A stretch of DNA of 64,000 bases from Climacteris rufus. Lineage: Eukaryota; Chordata; Aves; Passeriformes; Climacteridae. The translations under genes were made by a program, and so were the position numbers. Shown here piece by piece: positions 39,778-53,509 of the stretch. The notes beneath the pieces were generated by a model that saw only the letters and a program-made list of their open reading frames with translations, had not been told where the DNA came from and did no database searches. The DNA is taken from NCBI GenBank assembly GCA_013398175.1, contig VZRZ01007319.1, forward strand, positions 1,763,159-1,827,158. The letters run 5' to 3'. The number at the start of each line of letters is the position of its first letter. Within the stretch, counting starts at the first letter, position 1.

Positions 39778-42509
39778 AAGGAAAGAAAGAAAATAATTTA
39801 TTTTTTTTTCTTTTAAAAGCGACTTGGTGTCTTCCTTACAGCACAGCAATCACCTTCTGGCCATAATCATGTCCACCTTCACTCCACACATGATCCAACA
39901 TTCCCTGAAACTGCTTCTGGTGCAGGAATACATTGTTTATAAAGCTGCATATGACTTGCACCACATAATACACAGGCATCTCTTCCAGGCTACAGAGCTC
40001 CCCTGGCACACTGTCCAACAGGAGAACCGCTGCAGGCTGAGAATCACATTGTGTGTTCTGGTCCTCGGGTCATAACCTTGTGGGGGTTTTGGCAGCTGAA
40101 AGCAGACTTTAGGCTAAAAAGCTGGACAACAGGATAGGATTTAACATATCACACAGCTGAAGAAAGCGTTTCTCTGGAGTCTTTGATACCTACCTACCCA
40201 TCTATGTGTGAAGGAAGAAACGCAGCCGAGCAACAAGGCTATGCAAACATTTCCAGGTTCTAAAAAGATCGAGCCAGTCAAGCTTCCCCCTTGTGGTTTG
40301 CGTGTCGTCATCAGCACTGCTCCGTGTTTGTATAGCCTTATAGCTCAAATATGTTTTATATGCCTTTGGAGGACGAGTGCACATATTTATGAGTTACAGT
40401 GATTGCTTCTTCGTGAGCAATGCACAGACATGTGCAAAACAGAGGTTCCCAAGACTGTAATCCTGTCTCCAACTAGAACACAGTAAAGAGAAAGAGAGAG
40501 GCAGGAAACCAAACCAACATACAATGGTACTGACACATTTTATGAGGAAGGAGCATATACAAATTAAACAATACCACAACAGCACAGCCCCAACAAACCC
40601 TCTCTGCTACAACTAATTCTTAAACGGCAACATTCTACAACGCTAAGGTAAATTATCTAGTTTTCCGTATTTACTTAGTATCCTTCCACTTAAAAGATCC
40701 CACAATATAAGTGGTATTTTTTAATACACAGTTGCTCCTTCCGTTCTTATTCTTCTCCTCCCTGCCCTCCAAAGTTGCGCCAAAGCATCGGGTATACTAG
40801 CTGCTACAGGGAACTAATAGCAAAGAATCCCATAAGGAGGAATGTACTCAGCAGAGACCCATTAAAATTCAATTGCCAGTTTCTACCAGATGAAGAACTC
40901 ACCTCCCAATTAACTGAAATTTGAGTGGGATTAAGATAGAAAGGTGTACCAAAACTACAATGGAGCAGGACTATAACAACTGTGGCTCTTGCCATTTTCC
41001 TATGCTTAGGTATTAGGAAATCACAGCCATCACTTTCAAACATGGATGCAAAGACTCAAGATCAAAGGCATCTTTGGAGTTTGTGTTCGCATTTTATTTC
41101 TAGCCAGGACCGAGTCAAGCCCAATGCAACATCTATGGGTCTACCCCTAAAAGGCCTGCTACAATTTTTGTTTGTTTCTAATCAAGTGCTTATTTGATTT
41201 CCAAGGTGTCTTTTGGTTTCTCAGTACAAATAAATAGAGGCAATCAGAGCATTTGCTAGAACAATGACAATATTTAACCCAAAACCAAACAGTCTCACAT
41301 TTACCTTCACAACTGATAGCCTCTTGAGGGAAGTTTCTCCATCAACTAAATCCTCCTGTACTTAATACCTATGACCTAGGAAAACTAACACTAAGCATTT
41401 TGAAGACTAGCCCAGACTTCCTTGGCCACCAGTTTAAAGGAACTGAAAAGCAGCAGCAAACCTCCTGCCCAGTGAGAGTGAAGCCATCATCATCACCACA
41501 GCCACAGGCAGTGAGAATATCCTTCCACAGACTCTGAAGCCCTCTGCCTTCATTACAGACATTTCTCTCCCTCTGATCCCAAAAGACACTAAATAGCTAA
41601 GACTTTAAATCACATCTACATGCGTTTCAAATTTACAATTCTAAAAATGGTCTTTTCCCCATGTATTTCAGAAGCCACCTATAAACAACTCCTCTATTCA
41701 TACAGGCATAAAAGCAGGAGAGTGTCTTAGCTGTAAGACCAGATGTAAGCTGAACTTGTGCCCATGAACTCAGAAGGAAAGCCAGAGCCAGATACCAAAG
41801 AATCAGACACCCATGCCAACCTGCATTCTTCACACCATATATTTTTTAAATTATTTTACCATGCTACTAGTAAGCTCCCTATTTAAGTGCAAAATCACAC
41901 CTGCTCAGATACCACTTATTCCCCTCGGTGTCACGCACGGCATAAATCCTGGTGCTGCCCATGAGCCCTGACCTGACCCATTCAGCCTGCTGAGACCAGG
42001 GCAGGGATGGAGAGGACAGGGAAACAGCAGATCCGGAGTACCCTGGAAGCAGCAGAGCCAGCACTACACAGAAACTCATTTCTCAGCTTGGCCCTGCTCT
42101 CATTTAACTCAAATGGATTTAGAAAAAAGCTACATTACCACAGTTGCTTCTGAGCCAACATTTATTCTGGCAGGCTATCATCAGAGCTATTGAAGTTTTT
42201 CTCTCTCTTTTTATCCTACTGAAGTGTTATAATAGGAGCAATAATACATTTACATTCACTTTATTCTTCCTTAGCACACAGTTCAAAATTCTATAAATGA
42301 CACTGACGTAGGTAGCAGAGGCATTTTGGCTGTACTGCTTACATCCTCCAGGCACTCAACCCTCCACTGTAGGCTACAGCAAGGACTAATCCTGCCACTT
42401 CATACCAGCTATTGAGATTCTGATTAAACAAAACTGCCTACAGAGTGGATTCTTCACAAAATATTGACATCAGCCTGGTCCACGTAGATGGCTTCAGGAT
42501 CAGTGAGAT

Positions 42510-42554
42510 ACACACAGACACACACACACACAGACACAAAGACACACACACACA
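42510..42554 (+). repeat. Interrupted (CA)n microsatellite
   Basis: CA units broken by two GACA interruptions and one CAAAGA interruption over 45 bases, an ageing dinucleotide repeat. Confidence 0.9.
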
Positions 42555-44689
42555 ATTAGTAACAGAAATAGGGAAAAGGAGAGGCTGAGAAAATGCATCC
42601 TTTCCAGCACAGCTAACTCCAAATTTATTCTGCTCAACTTAAAGACACTATGTAATCATCTTGACCAACACACGGCAGTTACAGAAGTGGCTGATGAGTG
42701 GTGCTAACCAAGACCATTTGACTGCGTGCTGGCAAGCCAGTCAATGATAGCATCCATCACATGTAAGCCACCAGCTCGCATATAAAGCAATCTCAGATTA
42801 AAACCAACATGGAAATGGTCACTGAGACGTGAGTCTATTTACCACAACAAACATGCTATTTTCTAGAGTTCCTAAAGATGTTGCCTGTATCATTTCCAAA
42901 CATTTACTTTTTGTAGTCAAAATGAAGACAGATGTTTTAAGAGTTGACAATCTCTTCCCCTTACTGTTGGAGAGACTCATAATAGAACCAGCCCCCACCT
43001 TTCTGCACACAACTGCATGAACAGTTTTGTAGAACGCTGCAACTTGCTGCCTGACTAACCGTCACTCAAAATACAATATGGCTATCAAGTGTTTCACACC
43101 CCTCTGCAGGCACTAGTGCTCATATCAGGGACAAATCTTGCCAATTCTTCCTGCAAAATGTCACAGAGACACAAATCTTCCTCAGTGCCAAAATGCTTTG
43201 TGAAAGACTCTCACTCTTTTCTTTCCCCATTACTGCAATATTCTTTTACTCCACAGTGATGAATCCCATCAGAATATTTCACAGAAATCATTTTTATAAC
43301 TACTGTGTTGGCTCGGTCACTTCTATCTTTGCATTTCTCAACTAATTCCCTTTTCTCCGCTGTTTCACACTTTAAAGCCCTCCACAATCTATCTCCATCC
43401 TCCCTGTCATCTCTGCATGAACAGTCCAGATGTTGAATCGCACCTCTGATTAATCTACCGCCTATTTTTCAAGCCATAAAACAAGCAAATAGGCCCAATT
43501 AGTTTTATTCCTTTTTTAAGCTACATCAACTCTACTCTTGAATTTTAATCTCTACTAGAAGGAGAATAGGGTTAAGGCAGTACATCTTCTTAAGGTATGT
43601 TTATACTCAGAAGGAAGCTTTGGCAGCAATATGGACTGCACGTTTGACAGCTCTCCATGGCTCCTTACATCAAAACATACCAGTGCAAAAACAGATAAAT
43701 GATTTTTCTGCAGCTCTGCACATCGCAAATACAACTGCTCTTCCTGCAATAACAACTCTAAGATTCAGGCTTATCCAATGCTTAAATGAGTACTAGTCAA
43801 ACAGGAACCCTACTCCTTTCTGTCTCATCTGTATGGGAAAATACTCTGTTGGCACATTTTAACAAATGGAAAAGGAACTGCATCCAAAACTAGGTACAGA
43901 ATCAGACTTCAGTTTTCTAACGTTGCACGTTTTCTTGATACAGGTATGCCCTTACTCATACGTGTACCAAAGCACACGTAGTTTAGTTTCTGTAGGAGGT
44001 GGAAGTTGCACAATATTAAGAATAAAACAGCTAATAAAAATTAGCTCTGTCAATGCAGTTAAGAGACTTGACACACAGAGATTTTGTTAAGTGACACATT
44101 TCACGCAGGTTTAATTGTTGAGTTCTACAGGGCTATTTTTACACAGGCACTATTTTGACTAAGACTACTTTTTTGATGAAATTGAGAAGTGAGGCGTACA
44201 TGTGCAAAGCTTTATTCTCATTACGATTAATCAACAACAGGACCACCATGGTAAAAATTTTCAAATTCAAAAGTAAACTAAGGATATTTCAGATATCACA
44301 AAGACAAAGCATTTTCCTGATACTTTACTCATTCAACTGACAGGTGAAAAACGTTTTTACTCATAAGGAAAAAGGATGAATTTCAGACCCATTCTGACAC
44401 GAATACTGCTGAATTCTGGGTTGGGCATTCTGTACTTCCCTACATCCGCCCTGGCAACAAAACCTAGCTCCAGGGCAACTGCTGAAAAAGCCTTTATGGA
44501 AAACAGCATTTAAAATGTGATGTTGGGGCTGGGATACCACACAAGGACAGCAATCCAGAAGTAGAGCAATTTTCTATTAAGTTTATGAATAAAGCATTCA
44601 GAAGAGAAAGTTTTAATCTGGCCACGTGTGGTAGCATGTGTTTTTTGAAATGCAGAAAATGTTTTTTTCCCTATCAGAAGACAGAAAGA

Positions 44690-44731
44690 TTAGGGAGAAG
44701 GGAAGGAAAAAGAAGAAAGGAAAAAAAAACC
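44690..44731 (+). repeat. Homopurine tract
   Basis: The plus strand is purine from about 44691 to 44730 (GGGAGAAGGGAAGGAAAAAG and further A/G runs), a low-complexity GA-rich tract. Confidence 0.7.
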
Positions 44732-46983
44732 AAACCTTAATTAAAACTGTGACAGAGATACCAACCGACCAAAGTGGAACTGTAAGTACCAAGAATTGAA
44801 TAAAACTCAATATCTGTATCGCTCATTTTCCACCATGGTTAACTACATTCAGTCCCAGTTCTGATGGAAAAAAGGAGGGGGAAGGGGCCATGGAGAGAGG
44901 TTTCTGTCCACTTAGCTCCTGCTTCCTAATGCTCTAGTACTGCATTTTGTTTTAAATCAACTTCCCTGTTTTTTCAGAAGTGTACTCCCTTTCTGCAGAA
45001 TTCTCTTATTCACAAAAGGAAAGGTGATACTTGACTTTAGACTTTATCAGAAAGACAATTTCTTCTGTAAAACTTCGAACTTCATACCATAATGCACAGA
45101 AGTGCATTAGCTTTCACCCAGGATGGGATGAAAAACCGGATAAATACAAAGGGAAGAAGGGAATTTATATTACCCTCAAACATAACTGCCAAAACTCCTA
45201 ACTATGCTCAGTTCCTGATGAACTTTTCTGCATGATCTCATCCTTATAGCATCTGGATTTGGAAGAGTCTCATCCAAAAAAACTCAGCTTTGTCAGTCTA
45301 CAGAAAAGTCTAGTTACTACTCTTTCATTTTTTTTTTAACTCCTGACCTGAGACACCTTTCTCCTTGACTGTGTGTGCAACACAGACTGCGTGCTAACAA
45401 GACAAGCACCCAAACTTGTAGGAAGTGGAGAATTTAACCTAAAAATTCTGACTGACATTTAACTTCACACGGTAATACTTCTCTGGGGGAGGGGAGTTTC
45501 CTATAGCTGCATTAATTCAGGCTAAAAATACCCATGCTGACATGCTGTCATGTGAGAATCTCTTTGATTCCAAGAGTTTATTCAGAGCCTTCGTGTTACT
45601 TTGAACTTTTTTGTTGTTTAATATGATCATCGCTCCATTTGTCATCATATGACAAGAGCAGACAATTACACAAGCTGAAGATATGTCTGCCAGTCATAGC
45701 ATGCCATCTTGCTGCTGTCAAGCAAAGAGATGTGCCTCTACACACCTCTAGATTGAGTTCATTAAACCAGCCTGCAGGATATCCCTCGGTAATGACAGAG
45801 ATGAAAGACCAAATTAAAATTGCTTAATTCAGATACACAATCTCTAGCATTTTCCACCTTGCAGTCTAACTGGTTAAGCTGCATGTTTGAATAAGCCGTC
45901 CTAACACAGAAGCAGCTCTAATTCTCCACTTCCACCACTTTTAATTAAAGCATCTGAAATATTTTCAGAGTTTGTTTTGTACTTCCCTCAGCCTTGAATG
46001 ACAGCTAAGCCATTTAAAAGAAAAGGAGACGGGGCGGCCACATATTAAAATGCCTTCTGCCAACCGAAGCACGAAAGCCGTGTTACAATTGCCACAGGAA
46101 GAGCTGAGTGCAGCAGCCAGGGTGGGTATCAAGCCAGGAGCGGTGTCACCTCACACAGTGTGTCAGGGTTCTCAGTGCTCACCACTGCTTTCCCTGGGCA
46201 AATGTGTTGCCTCCAAAGCCTCGGTGCTTTCTTAGTAGCAGCACATTACATCCACGTTCCTCATCCAAAAATTCGGCTTCTCAGTAGAGCGTTCTGAAAT
46301 ACTAGTTTTAACCATGTGCTTCTTGAAGTTTTTTTTCATTTCCTAATATAAAATACAAAGTTCTTACCACACAACTGCCTTTTTCTCATACAAACAGGAT
46401 AGAATAATTATGCCTAAAAAGCAAGTATCTTGGAATTTTGCATTAACACTGTGAAAAGTCCATGGGCAAGTAGCACCTACCTCGGTTAGTAGACTGAGCC
46501 ATGTTTTCAAACAAAGCCTAATTAAAATAAGCTCTTCTGAATCTCCATCAAGAGCCAATTCACCAGCAAGGAGACAATTGCTCAACACAGCCTGCTATCA
46601 TGAAATACACTCCTGACACTGGCACAGCAAACATTCCTATTAGCACTGACAAGACTATTTCCAAAGCCAATGCATTTACAAGTCAAAATAAAAAACTAGA
46701 ATCCCAGTTTCCATTACTTCCTCGTTAGTGGCTTAACACATCAGAGTAGGGGGAATAAACTTAATAAGAATAATAAAAATGCTTATTACACCTAAAACAT
46801 TACCACTGCATTTTTCAGGACAGCTAAATGTATCGAAGTTTTTATGTAACTACTAAAGTGTTTTCTTTACCCAAATGATTTGGCATGTTACCAGCGACCC
46901 AAAGGGCAACAGGAAACCACAAAGTTGATCTGGCTCAAAATTTGCGTTTTCCTAAAACCTGGCTCTACAACAATGCTTGTTTT

Positions 46984-47032
46984 AAAAAAAAACTTAAAAA
47001 AAAAAAAAAAAGAAGAAGAAGAAAAGAAAAAA
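46984..47032 (+). repeat. Poly-A tract with GAA units
   Basis: Two A-runs (10 and 17 bases) separated by CTT, then (GAA)n and more A. Forty-nine bases of low complexity. It could be the degraded tail of an old retroposon, but no body is recognisable to its left. Confidence 0.8.
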
Positions 47033-48980
47033 TACACTGTACATAATTTAGTTTAATTTTTAGAATACTCCCCTGAAGCAGCTCTATCTCTAAGATCAAA
47101 CTCAGGGGTCAGACGGGACTTGCAGCTTAAGCAAGGATGCTGCGGTGGACAGATATGCAGCAGCAGCTGCTCCTGAACAGTCGGTGCAGGCAGCTAACAA
47201 GCCTACCCTGGGAGAAGGGGAAAACACACATTCCCTTTCTGCTCCTTTCACCTTTTGAATTTAATAATCGTTTCCTTTTTTCTGCCACACAACCTACAGA
47301 ACAGCAGCGAGTCAGAGGAAAACGGGAGGAAGACATTAGGAGACAAATGTGCAGGCCTCCCATCTCTTCAGGGAGTACTTGTGGCAGTCAGGACAGAATC
47401 TGGCCTCTTATTAGGGTACCCCACAGCACAGAATTCACATCCCTGCTCAACCCCAGTCTGCTCAATGCAGGGATGGGGCATGGAAGCAGCCACATCATGG
47501 GCACAAATCTCACCTCCGGGCACTCCAACACCCTTTTTCTGCCTGAGAGGACCCCCTGTCTCTCACAGAAGCACATTTCCACTGCTGGGGGATGAGTAGC
47601 TGCCCATCCACCACACCAAGCCCACACGAAAACCAGCAGCTTCGCAGCTCAGCCTTTCCTATGCAGGCATCACCAGAAGCTGCTTGTAACTGCACCATGT
47701 TCCCAAAACACAAATGCCCCATGATGTGCTCAAACACACTATTTCTGTCCACATTTCGGAGCCAAGCTACTGCACCTTCAGGCCAAGCAGAGCCTACACG
47801 TTCAAAAATGAACAGACCTTTGCCAAGGAGGTTTTGCTTTTTCTTACAACGAACTCCTTAGAAAACATTCAGCACATTTCCACCTCTGCCAAGAGAAAAT
47901 GCTGTGCCGTGGTTCCATCAGCTGCAGCTAAAAGTTCCCTACCTTTCTTCCCCCACCCTGTCCAGGTCCCGCCTAAGCGCCTGCTGTCACCACACCCCAG
48001 CTCAGCACGACCAGGGCAGCCCTCCCACACCACTGCCAGCCCCGCAGCAAACCACAAATAATAAAATAGAGACTCCAAGGGAAATAAATGGCAGTGCTTA
48101 CGGCAACTGTAAACGAGGTGCGGGAAAGGGAGGGACGTAGGGCACTGGCTGCCAGGTAGGGATTTCTTTCGGCTGCTGCTGCTTTTCTAGCTACAAAGTG
48201 CTGACAAAGGCAAAGCTGCAAGCAACTTGCACCCTGGAACAGCACGAGAAGAGAAGGCTGGTTGCCTTTTGAGCCTGAGCCTAGAGATAATAGAGGCCAG
48301 AGTGCAGCAACAAGCACAGGGAGGAGGTGACTCTCTCTCACATCTGCTGGGGTTACAGCAGCTCATGTGCCTCAGTGAAGCAGCAAATCTGGAAAAGAAG
48401 CTGATCTCCCTGCCTTCCCACTTCACCTGGCAGGACCCAAGAGTATCCTTGTCACATATCATACCTGGAGAAGTGCTGCTTTAGCCACAGGCCAACGATT
48501 TAGCCAGCAAACATGGATACCACTAGTCATGCACTGAGCTAAACATCGTTTGCTCCAGCAGAGGAATCTACCTGCATTATGGCAGAAGAGCTTATGCAAG
48601 AACACAGCTTTGCCTGGCCATGTCAACCAGCCAGAATAAATCTCATAATCTAATTTGTATACGAGTGTGCATGAGCTATCCTACACTCACGTTCAACTCA
48701 CGCATATATGCTCAGCATGTATCAGCAGCAAGCATGCTTCCAGATATGCATCCCTCCCTATAAACCCAACTTGGCCCCTGAGGTGACAGGATCGCACCCC
48801 CAACCAGGAAAGTGAAGGCTGCCTGAACGTTGCAGCAGCAGTCTGTGCTGACACCATTCAGCTCATTTCATTTCCAAATGCAAAAGACAGGTCTCCAACA
48901 TACAGACAACAAATCCCCACTAGCCCATTCTTACATTCAATTTGCATAACAGATCGCTCTACAGCATTAGCAAAATTCCA

Positions 48981-49116
48981 CGCTGCAAGCACATTTAATA
49001 AAATCATTGCGACAACGGCTTAAACGGCGCATTAGTTAAAATTCCTGCAATGCCTATTATCGGTGGAGTTACATGATACGGGAAGGGTGGTGTGCCCTAA
49101 TGAAACCTCACGCACG
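48981..49116. other. CpG-retaining segment in CpG-poor DNA
   Basis: Nine CpGs fall in 136 bases (CACGC, TTGCGACAACGGC, AAACGGCGCATTAG, TATCGGTGG, GATACGG, CACGCACGC), although the stretch is AT-rich and not an island. CpG survival without high GC suggests either selective constraint or lack of germline methylation. No frame of note and no repeat match recognised. Confidence 0.3.
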
Positions 49117-49959
49117 CAGCCAACAGACTGCAACAAAGACTGAAAGAGCACATGAGTGGTCCCACAGAAAAACAATTTAAGACCCGAACTCCATCACCCT
49201 CACACCCAAAAGCCAGTCTGGCGTCATGTAAGCAAAAGCCCTACTTCATGTCACATTCCTGGAGCTGCAAGCAAAGGAAAGGAGAATTGGTAGAGGAACA
49301 GTGAGCTCGGCCCCAGCACTGATGCATGCTTTGCATTCTTAAGCAGCCCTCTATGAAACCAATCATCATTACTTGCTAATTGGCTGGAAGGAACCTCGCT
49401 CAAGCCTTGACAGCCAAAAGAAGTACTCTGACTTCTGGTGACCATAGGAGACAGCACAACTCCTCCGGCTGACGGCTCGAGGAGGAGCAAAAATCTGCAT
49501 TAAAGCTGTGCAGTTATTTAATTGTGACTGCTTACAATAATCAAAATACGAGCAAAGAAGATGCACAAGACAGGAGAACTGAATTACTCATGACTGAGGC
49601 AGGTACGGTACAGTAATTCAGATGCATATTTACACGAGTCAGGGCAAATGCTATTAAGAAGAGGAGACCACACTGCAGAGCATCCTTAAACCATCTTACT
49701 CCTAAAATATTTTGCTCTAAGGTAAAAACACGCACCATGTATTTTAAAGCATTAAGACACTAATTCTGTAAACAATAATGCCTCCAGCATGCACACCGCA
49801 CGCTGGAATGGATTCCTCAACTTGGCCTCATCACTTATGCATCTGATGAAACAAACACTGACAGCTTTTTTGCATTTGTAAAGGCCCCACAGCAGCTGTG
49901 GTGATCCCACCATAGAGCAATGAATTAAGCCTGAAACCCAGCTGGGTCTGCACAGAAGC

Positions 49960-50300
49960 CTTTTTTGCACAATACAGCAAGACTATCATTGTTAACCTAG
50001 GCATTATTGTAAAATATTCTGCATTACATTAAGAACGAAGATAGAGATGCTTTGGGAAATTAGCTTTAATAGGCAATTTATAATATTTAAAAATATGGAT
50101 ACCACATTGATTGCTAATTGACAACAAATTTCGTAGTTTCATTTACACACAACCACAGTGAATCAGGTAATTACAGAATACCACTTGAGCAGGAAACAAG
50201 GGAAAATTAAGAAATAATCTACATTAAAGTTATAAAATATACAGCAAACTTTCATAAAATAAATGTATAAACATATGTATTAATTTAAAATAACTATCAA
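49960..50300. other. Very AT-rich stretch with homeobox-like cores
   Basis: Contains GTTAACCTAGG at 49991-50001, TTAGCTTTAATAGG, ATTGCTAATTGAC and several long A/T runs. It looks like an AT-rich conserved non-coding element or simply an AT-rich island; conservation cannot be judged here. Confidence 0.2.
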
Positions 50301-51299
50301 AATTACCAGTCTTGAGATCAGAAGGAATTTGAGACAGAATCTTGGAGAAAATGGACATATGTACATTTTCAGGACAGTTTCTTTCAGGACTAAAGCAAGC
50401 AGCTTAACACACTGCATAATAATACTCAGGTATTATTTTTCCACCTTACAAGGACGTAAATATGTACTGAAAAAAAGAGTCAAGAATTACTCGTGAAAAA
50501 AAATTGAAATTAACCGAAAATTCTTTCACAAATAGAATACATTGGTTCAAAACCAAAAATCTGTTCTTCCACTGCACTTCACATTGTATTTATGAGGCCA
50601 GAGCAACCAAAATAAAGTTGCCTACTTCATAAAATAGACTATTCAGCTCATCTTGCTTAGTCATTAAGAACACTTCTTTAAGACTGAACCACAAAAACAT
50701 CTGTTTTTCCAGGAATGCACAGAGACATTTAAAAATGCAGCTAAGTTTTGTAAAACACTTAGAAGAATTCAAGGTGCTATCCGACTGACATGAAAAAAAT
50801 TTAAGGCTGTCTTCCCAATTGCTCAGTGTGAGGAAACCATTTCTCTGAGTCCCACAACAGAAATACACTTTCTGATTTCAAGTAGTATATAGGCAGATAT
50901 CACATGTGGTTTATCCTTCCCCCAATTTCTCCTTCATCTAGAGGATGACTAAGCTGAGTGCACAGACCCCTGATGTCAACTTTGTACAGGCTTATCCAGT
51001 AAAGGTACCAAAAGAGAAATAGAGAGCACTGACAAAACAGGAGGAAAACAAACTCACAGGGAGCAACTTGGAAATAAGCAGTCAACTTAGGAGTATGGTT
51101 AGTAAAAATAGCAAGATGAAAAATATCTTCCATTTACCATTTTTGAAATGCATGCATTTCTCCACAATGTAGAACTATCTAACCAGAGAAACTAAAGTCT
51201 TATTACGAGAAACCAAAATTACAGGCAGCAACAACAAAAAACCTAATTCCTTTTATTTGTGGCATTCCCTCTGTTCACAGGCCATTTTTACTTTCCGCA

Positions 51300-51402
51300 G
51301 GAGGAACTGAGGGGAAAGGAAGTGGAAGGAATAGAGAGAGAGAGAGCAGAAAGTAAAAAAGTTAAGGGGGTGAAAAAAAAAGGAGGGGGGGATATTAGGG
51401 GG
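51300..51402 (+). repeat. 100-base purine-rich tract with GA repeat and G-runs
   Basis: About nine in ten bases on the plus strand are purines. It includes (AG)n at 51333-51346, A-runs and G-runs (GGGGG at 51366, GGGGGG at 51385 and GGGGG at 51398). Mixed purine tracts with mirror symmetry can form H-DNA, and four G-runs may allow a loose quadruplex. Whether either forms is unknown. Confidence 0.7.
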
Positions 51403-51552
51403 ACACTGCACTTCAGACTCTGTGCCACATTTGGCTAAAATGAAGTAAGATCCAATTGGCAGCTTTTGAACATATGACCCTCCAAAAGCAAGCTGTCAGC
51501 TTGATAACAGTCGAAGGAAATAAATGAACAACTCTGCACTGTTCTGCAACTC

Positions 51553-51560
51553 TTACGTAA
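51553..51560. promoter_or_regulatory. TTACGTAA palindrome, copy 3
   Basis: Perfect match within CTCTTACGTAATGAAG, about 150 bases right of the purine tract. Same site type as at 8998 and 39770. Confidence 0.3.
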
Positions 51561-52721
51561 TGAAGTTAGTCTCATCCTGGAGGATGGCCAAAAAGCACAA
51601 ATCAATGAGCAACCAACCTCCCATCATTTTTATCACAACAGTAATACTCATCCAAAGGTAGGCTGTTATTAAGCCCTAGCAATATTTGCACTGGACTTCC
51701 ACACCAGAAAGTCAAACTGACATTAACAAGGAGACTCGCTGTACTGAGAAACGTGGGCAGAGCTACTTCTCAGAAGTGACAGTAAAGCAGCTCTACAGCC
51801 TAGTCCAGGAAGAGCCAGACACATGAATCTTCCACAGAAAGAACTGTGAGATTACCAACCTTGCCAACACAGAATAGCTGTGCTGTACTTCAACAGGCAT
51901 TAGACATGCCAGGCACTGGAAAAATATGAAATAAGGTTGTATAGCATTACACTTTACTCCAGAGAACCTTCTTATGCTGTGCCATGAGCCAAGTATGAAA
52001 TACCTCAACGTAAGAAGACGATTCAGGTTTGGAGATGGGTCACCCTACAGACACTTGCACCCTCAAGAACCTAAAGGCTGTGTCATTGTGGAAATTCTCT
52101 TGGTTTCTCTCTAGGGACTTCCTGCATGAACAAACAATCAAACCAATTTAAAAAAAAAAAAGGGCAAAAAATAGCACCATGCAAATTACAGCAACCTGGG
52201 AGACACAGATTTAAAACCCTGGTTTTGACAGTTTTATATTCTCTTATCTATGACAGGATTAGGAGCCCTGATAACAAGTTCACTATAACTGAGATTTCCC
52301 TTACCTCATGTTGTCCTACTTTCTAAGATGAACAGTAGATCAGTCAGCCACTATTAGCATTGTTCTTACAGTCTTTGTCTCAAATAATGACAGCTACTCA
52401 ATCTTCCTTCTTACGTACTTAAAAATTTATAAGATATTACTTCTTATTTCAAAGGGTTGCCTCAAGAGATCACCTATTATTTTGTTCTCCTTAACTAGAC
52501 TAGTTTATGCACAGGCTTAACATTATTCACATATGTTGAAATTAAACTATGTATTAAATCCCCCAGATCACCTGCAGATCCTTGCTTTATTGAAGATGAT
52601 CTAATCACTGAGGAAGTCAATGGATTGGAAATTCAGACTCCAGATGAAACTATCTTAATGGCATTCCTCCACAGAAGTGCTATACTGTGTTGCTTCAGCT
52701 TTGCAACGTGTGCATTCCTGA

Positions 52722-53508
52722 TTAAAATACTGGATCTTCTCTTGTGGGGAAAACACACCTGGACATTGGGAGAGCATGAAATGAAGGAAGAAGCAATATA
52801 GCACCCTGAAATCTTTTAAGAAGAAAGGATAACCCTTCAGCCCAGATGCAATCTACTGTTCCATGAGAACAGAATAACAGTGATAAATCACCTATACAGA
52901 GGATAGTTGGGAGCCATTTCAGAACACCTTCAAAAGCACACCTGAACAGACCTTCAAAGTCCTCTTCCAAAGGCAATAGCATAGCATGCTCTTATACATT
53001 CTCCCATTGTAAAAGATGAAGAAGCATTTCCCTCCTACACTATCGTCCATCAGACAAGCTGTAGCTGACCTTCTGAAGGCACGACCACAACACAATGCTG
53101 AGGGAGAACACCCAAGTAAAACCAGCAAAAATACCACCAGGATGGTGAAAGAAAGGCACAGAGGTAAAAACCTAACCAGGAACTCAGGGCAAGCCATCCT
53201 CCACATGAGCAGGACTCCAACCATGGATAAATACCCTGGCCATTTTTCTCACATTATACTAACCTTGGTCTCACAAACTGTGCCAGAGGGCAGGTTAGCT
53301 CTCCAGAGCTGAGCACACTCCTGCTCCCAACAAAGCCCCAGATGCAGCTGCAGTGGTGCTTGTAGCATTCAGGCAATAAACTGAGAAAGATGTGAAGCAG
53401 CTCTGAAATGGCCTCATGTGAAGGAGATGGATTCTGAGACTGCTGATAACCAGGCAGTCCTTCAGTCAGTACCACCTTCTTGTGGTTATACAAGGTGATC
53501 AGGGACAC
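52722..53508. other. Stop-poor segment on both strands, possible old repeat
   Basis: Minus-strand open frames of 86, 101 and 84 residues (52722-52982, 52919-53224, 53254-53508) follow one another in changing frames, against a 98-residue plus-strand frame (53016-53312). The minus translations share a hydrophobic, Leu/Phe/Cys-rich character but match no family I recognise. The chain of frames could reflect a decayed coding repeat with frameshifts or just composition. I do not call a gene. Confidence 0.25.
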
Positions 53509-53509
53509 A

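Larger units (their letters stand above)
32530..42500. other. No gene seen
   Basis: Long AT-rich stretch with E-box CACGTG at 35092-35097, GAAAGAAAG tracts near 39618 and 39780, and the A15 tract listed separately. Open frames up to 143 residues (38758-39189, plus) carry no recognisable domain. Confidence 0.6.
42555..48980. other. No gene seen; GC-richer block at 47.1-48.5 kb
   Basis: The left part is AT-rich, with an E-box at 44623-44628. The block 47100-48480 is GC-richer and gives many overlapping open frames (152 residues plus at 47137-47595; 122 minus at 47973-48341), none recognised. Its CpG content is ordinary, so it is not a CpG island. Confidence 0.55.
50300..52560. other. No gene seen
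   Basis: AT-rich non-coding DNA apart from the purine tract and the TTACGTAA site listed separately; an A-run lies near 52150. Confidence 0.6.

Noticed and set aside
41720..41740. AGTGTCTTAGCTG, resembling part of the miR-34 family
   Set aside because: The match lacks the first seed bases (GGAGAGTG where GGCAGTG is needed), and no complementary arm lies nearby to make a precursor hairpin.
46984..47032. Poly-A as a retrogene or SINE tail
   Set aside because: No upstream body with a promoter box, no open frame joined to it and no visible flanking direct repeats.
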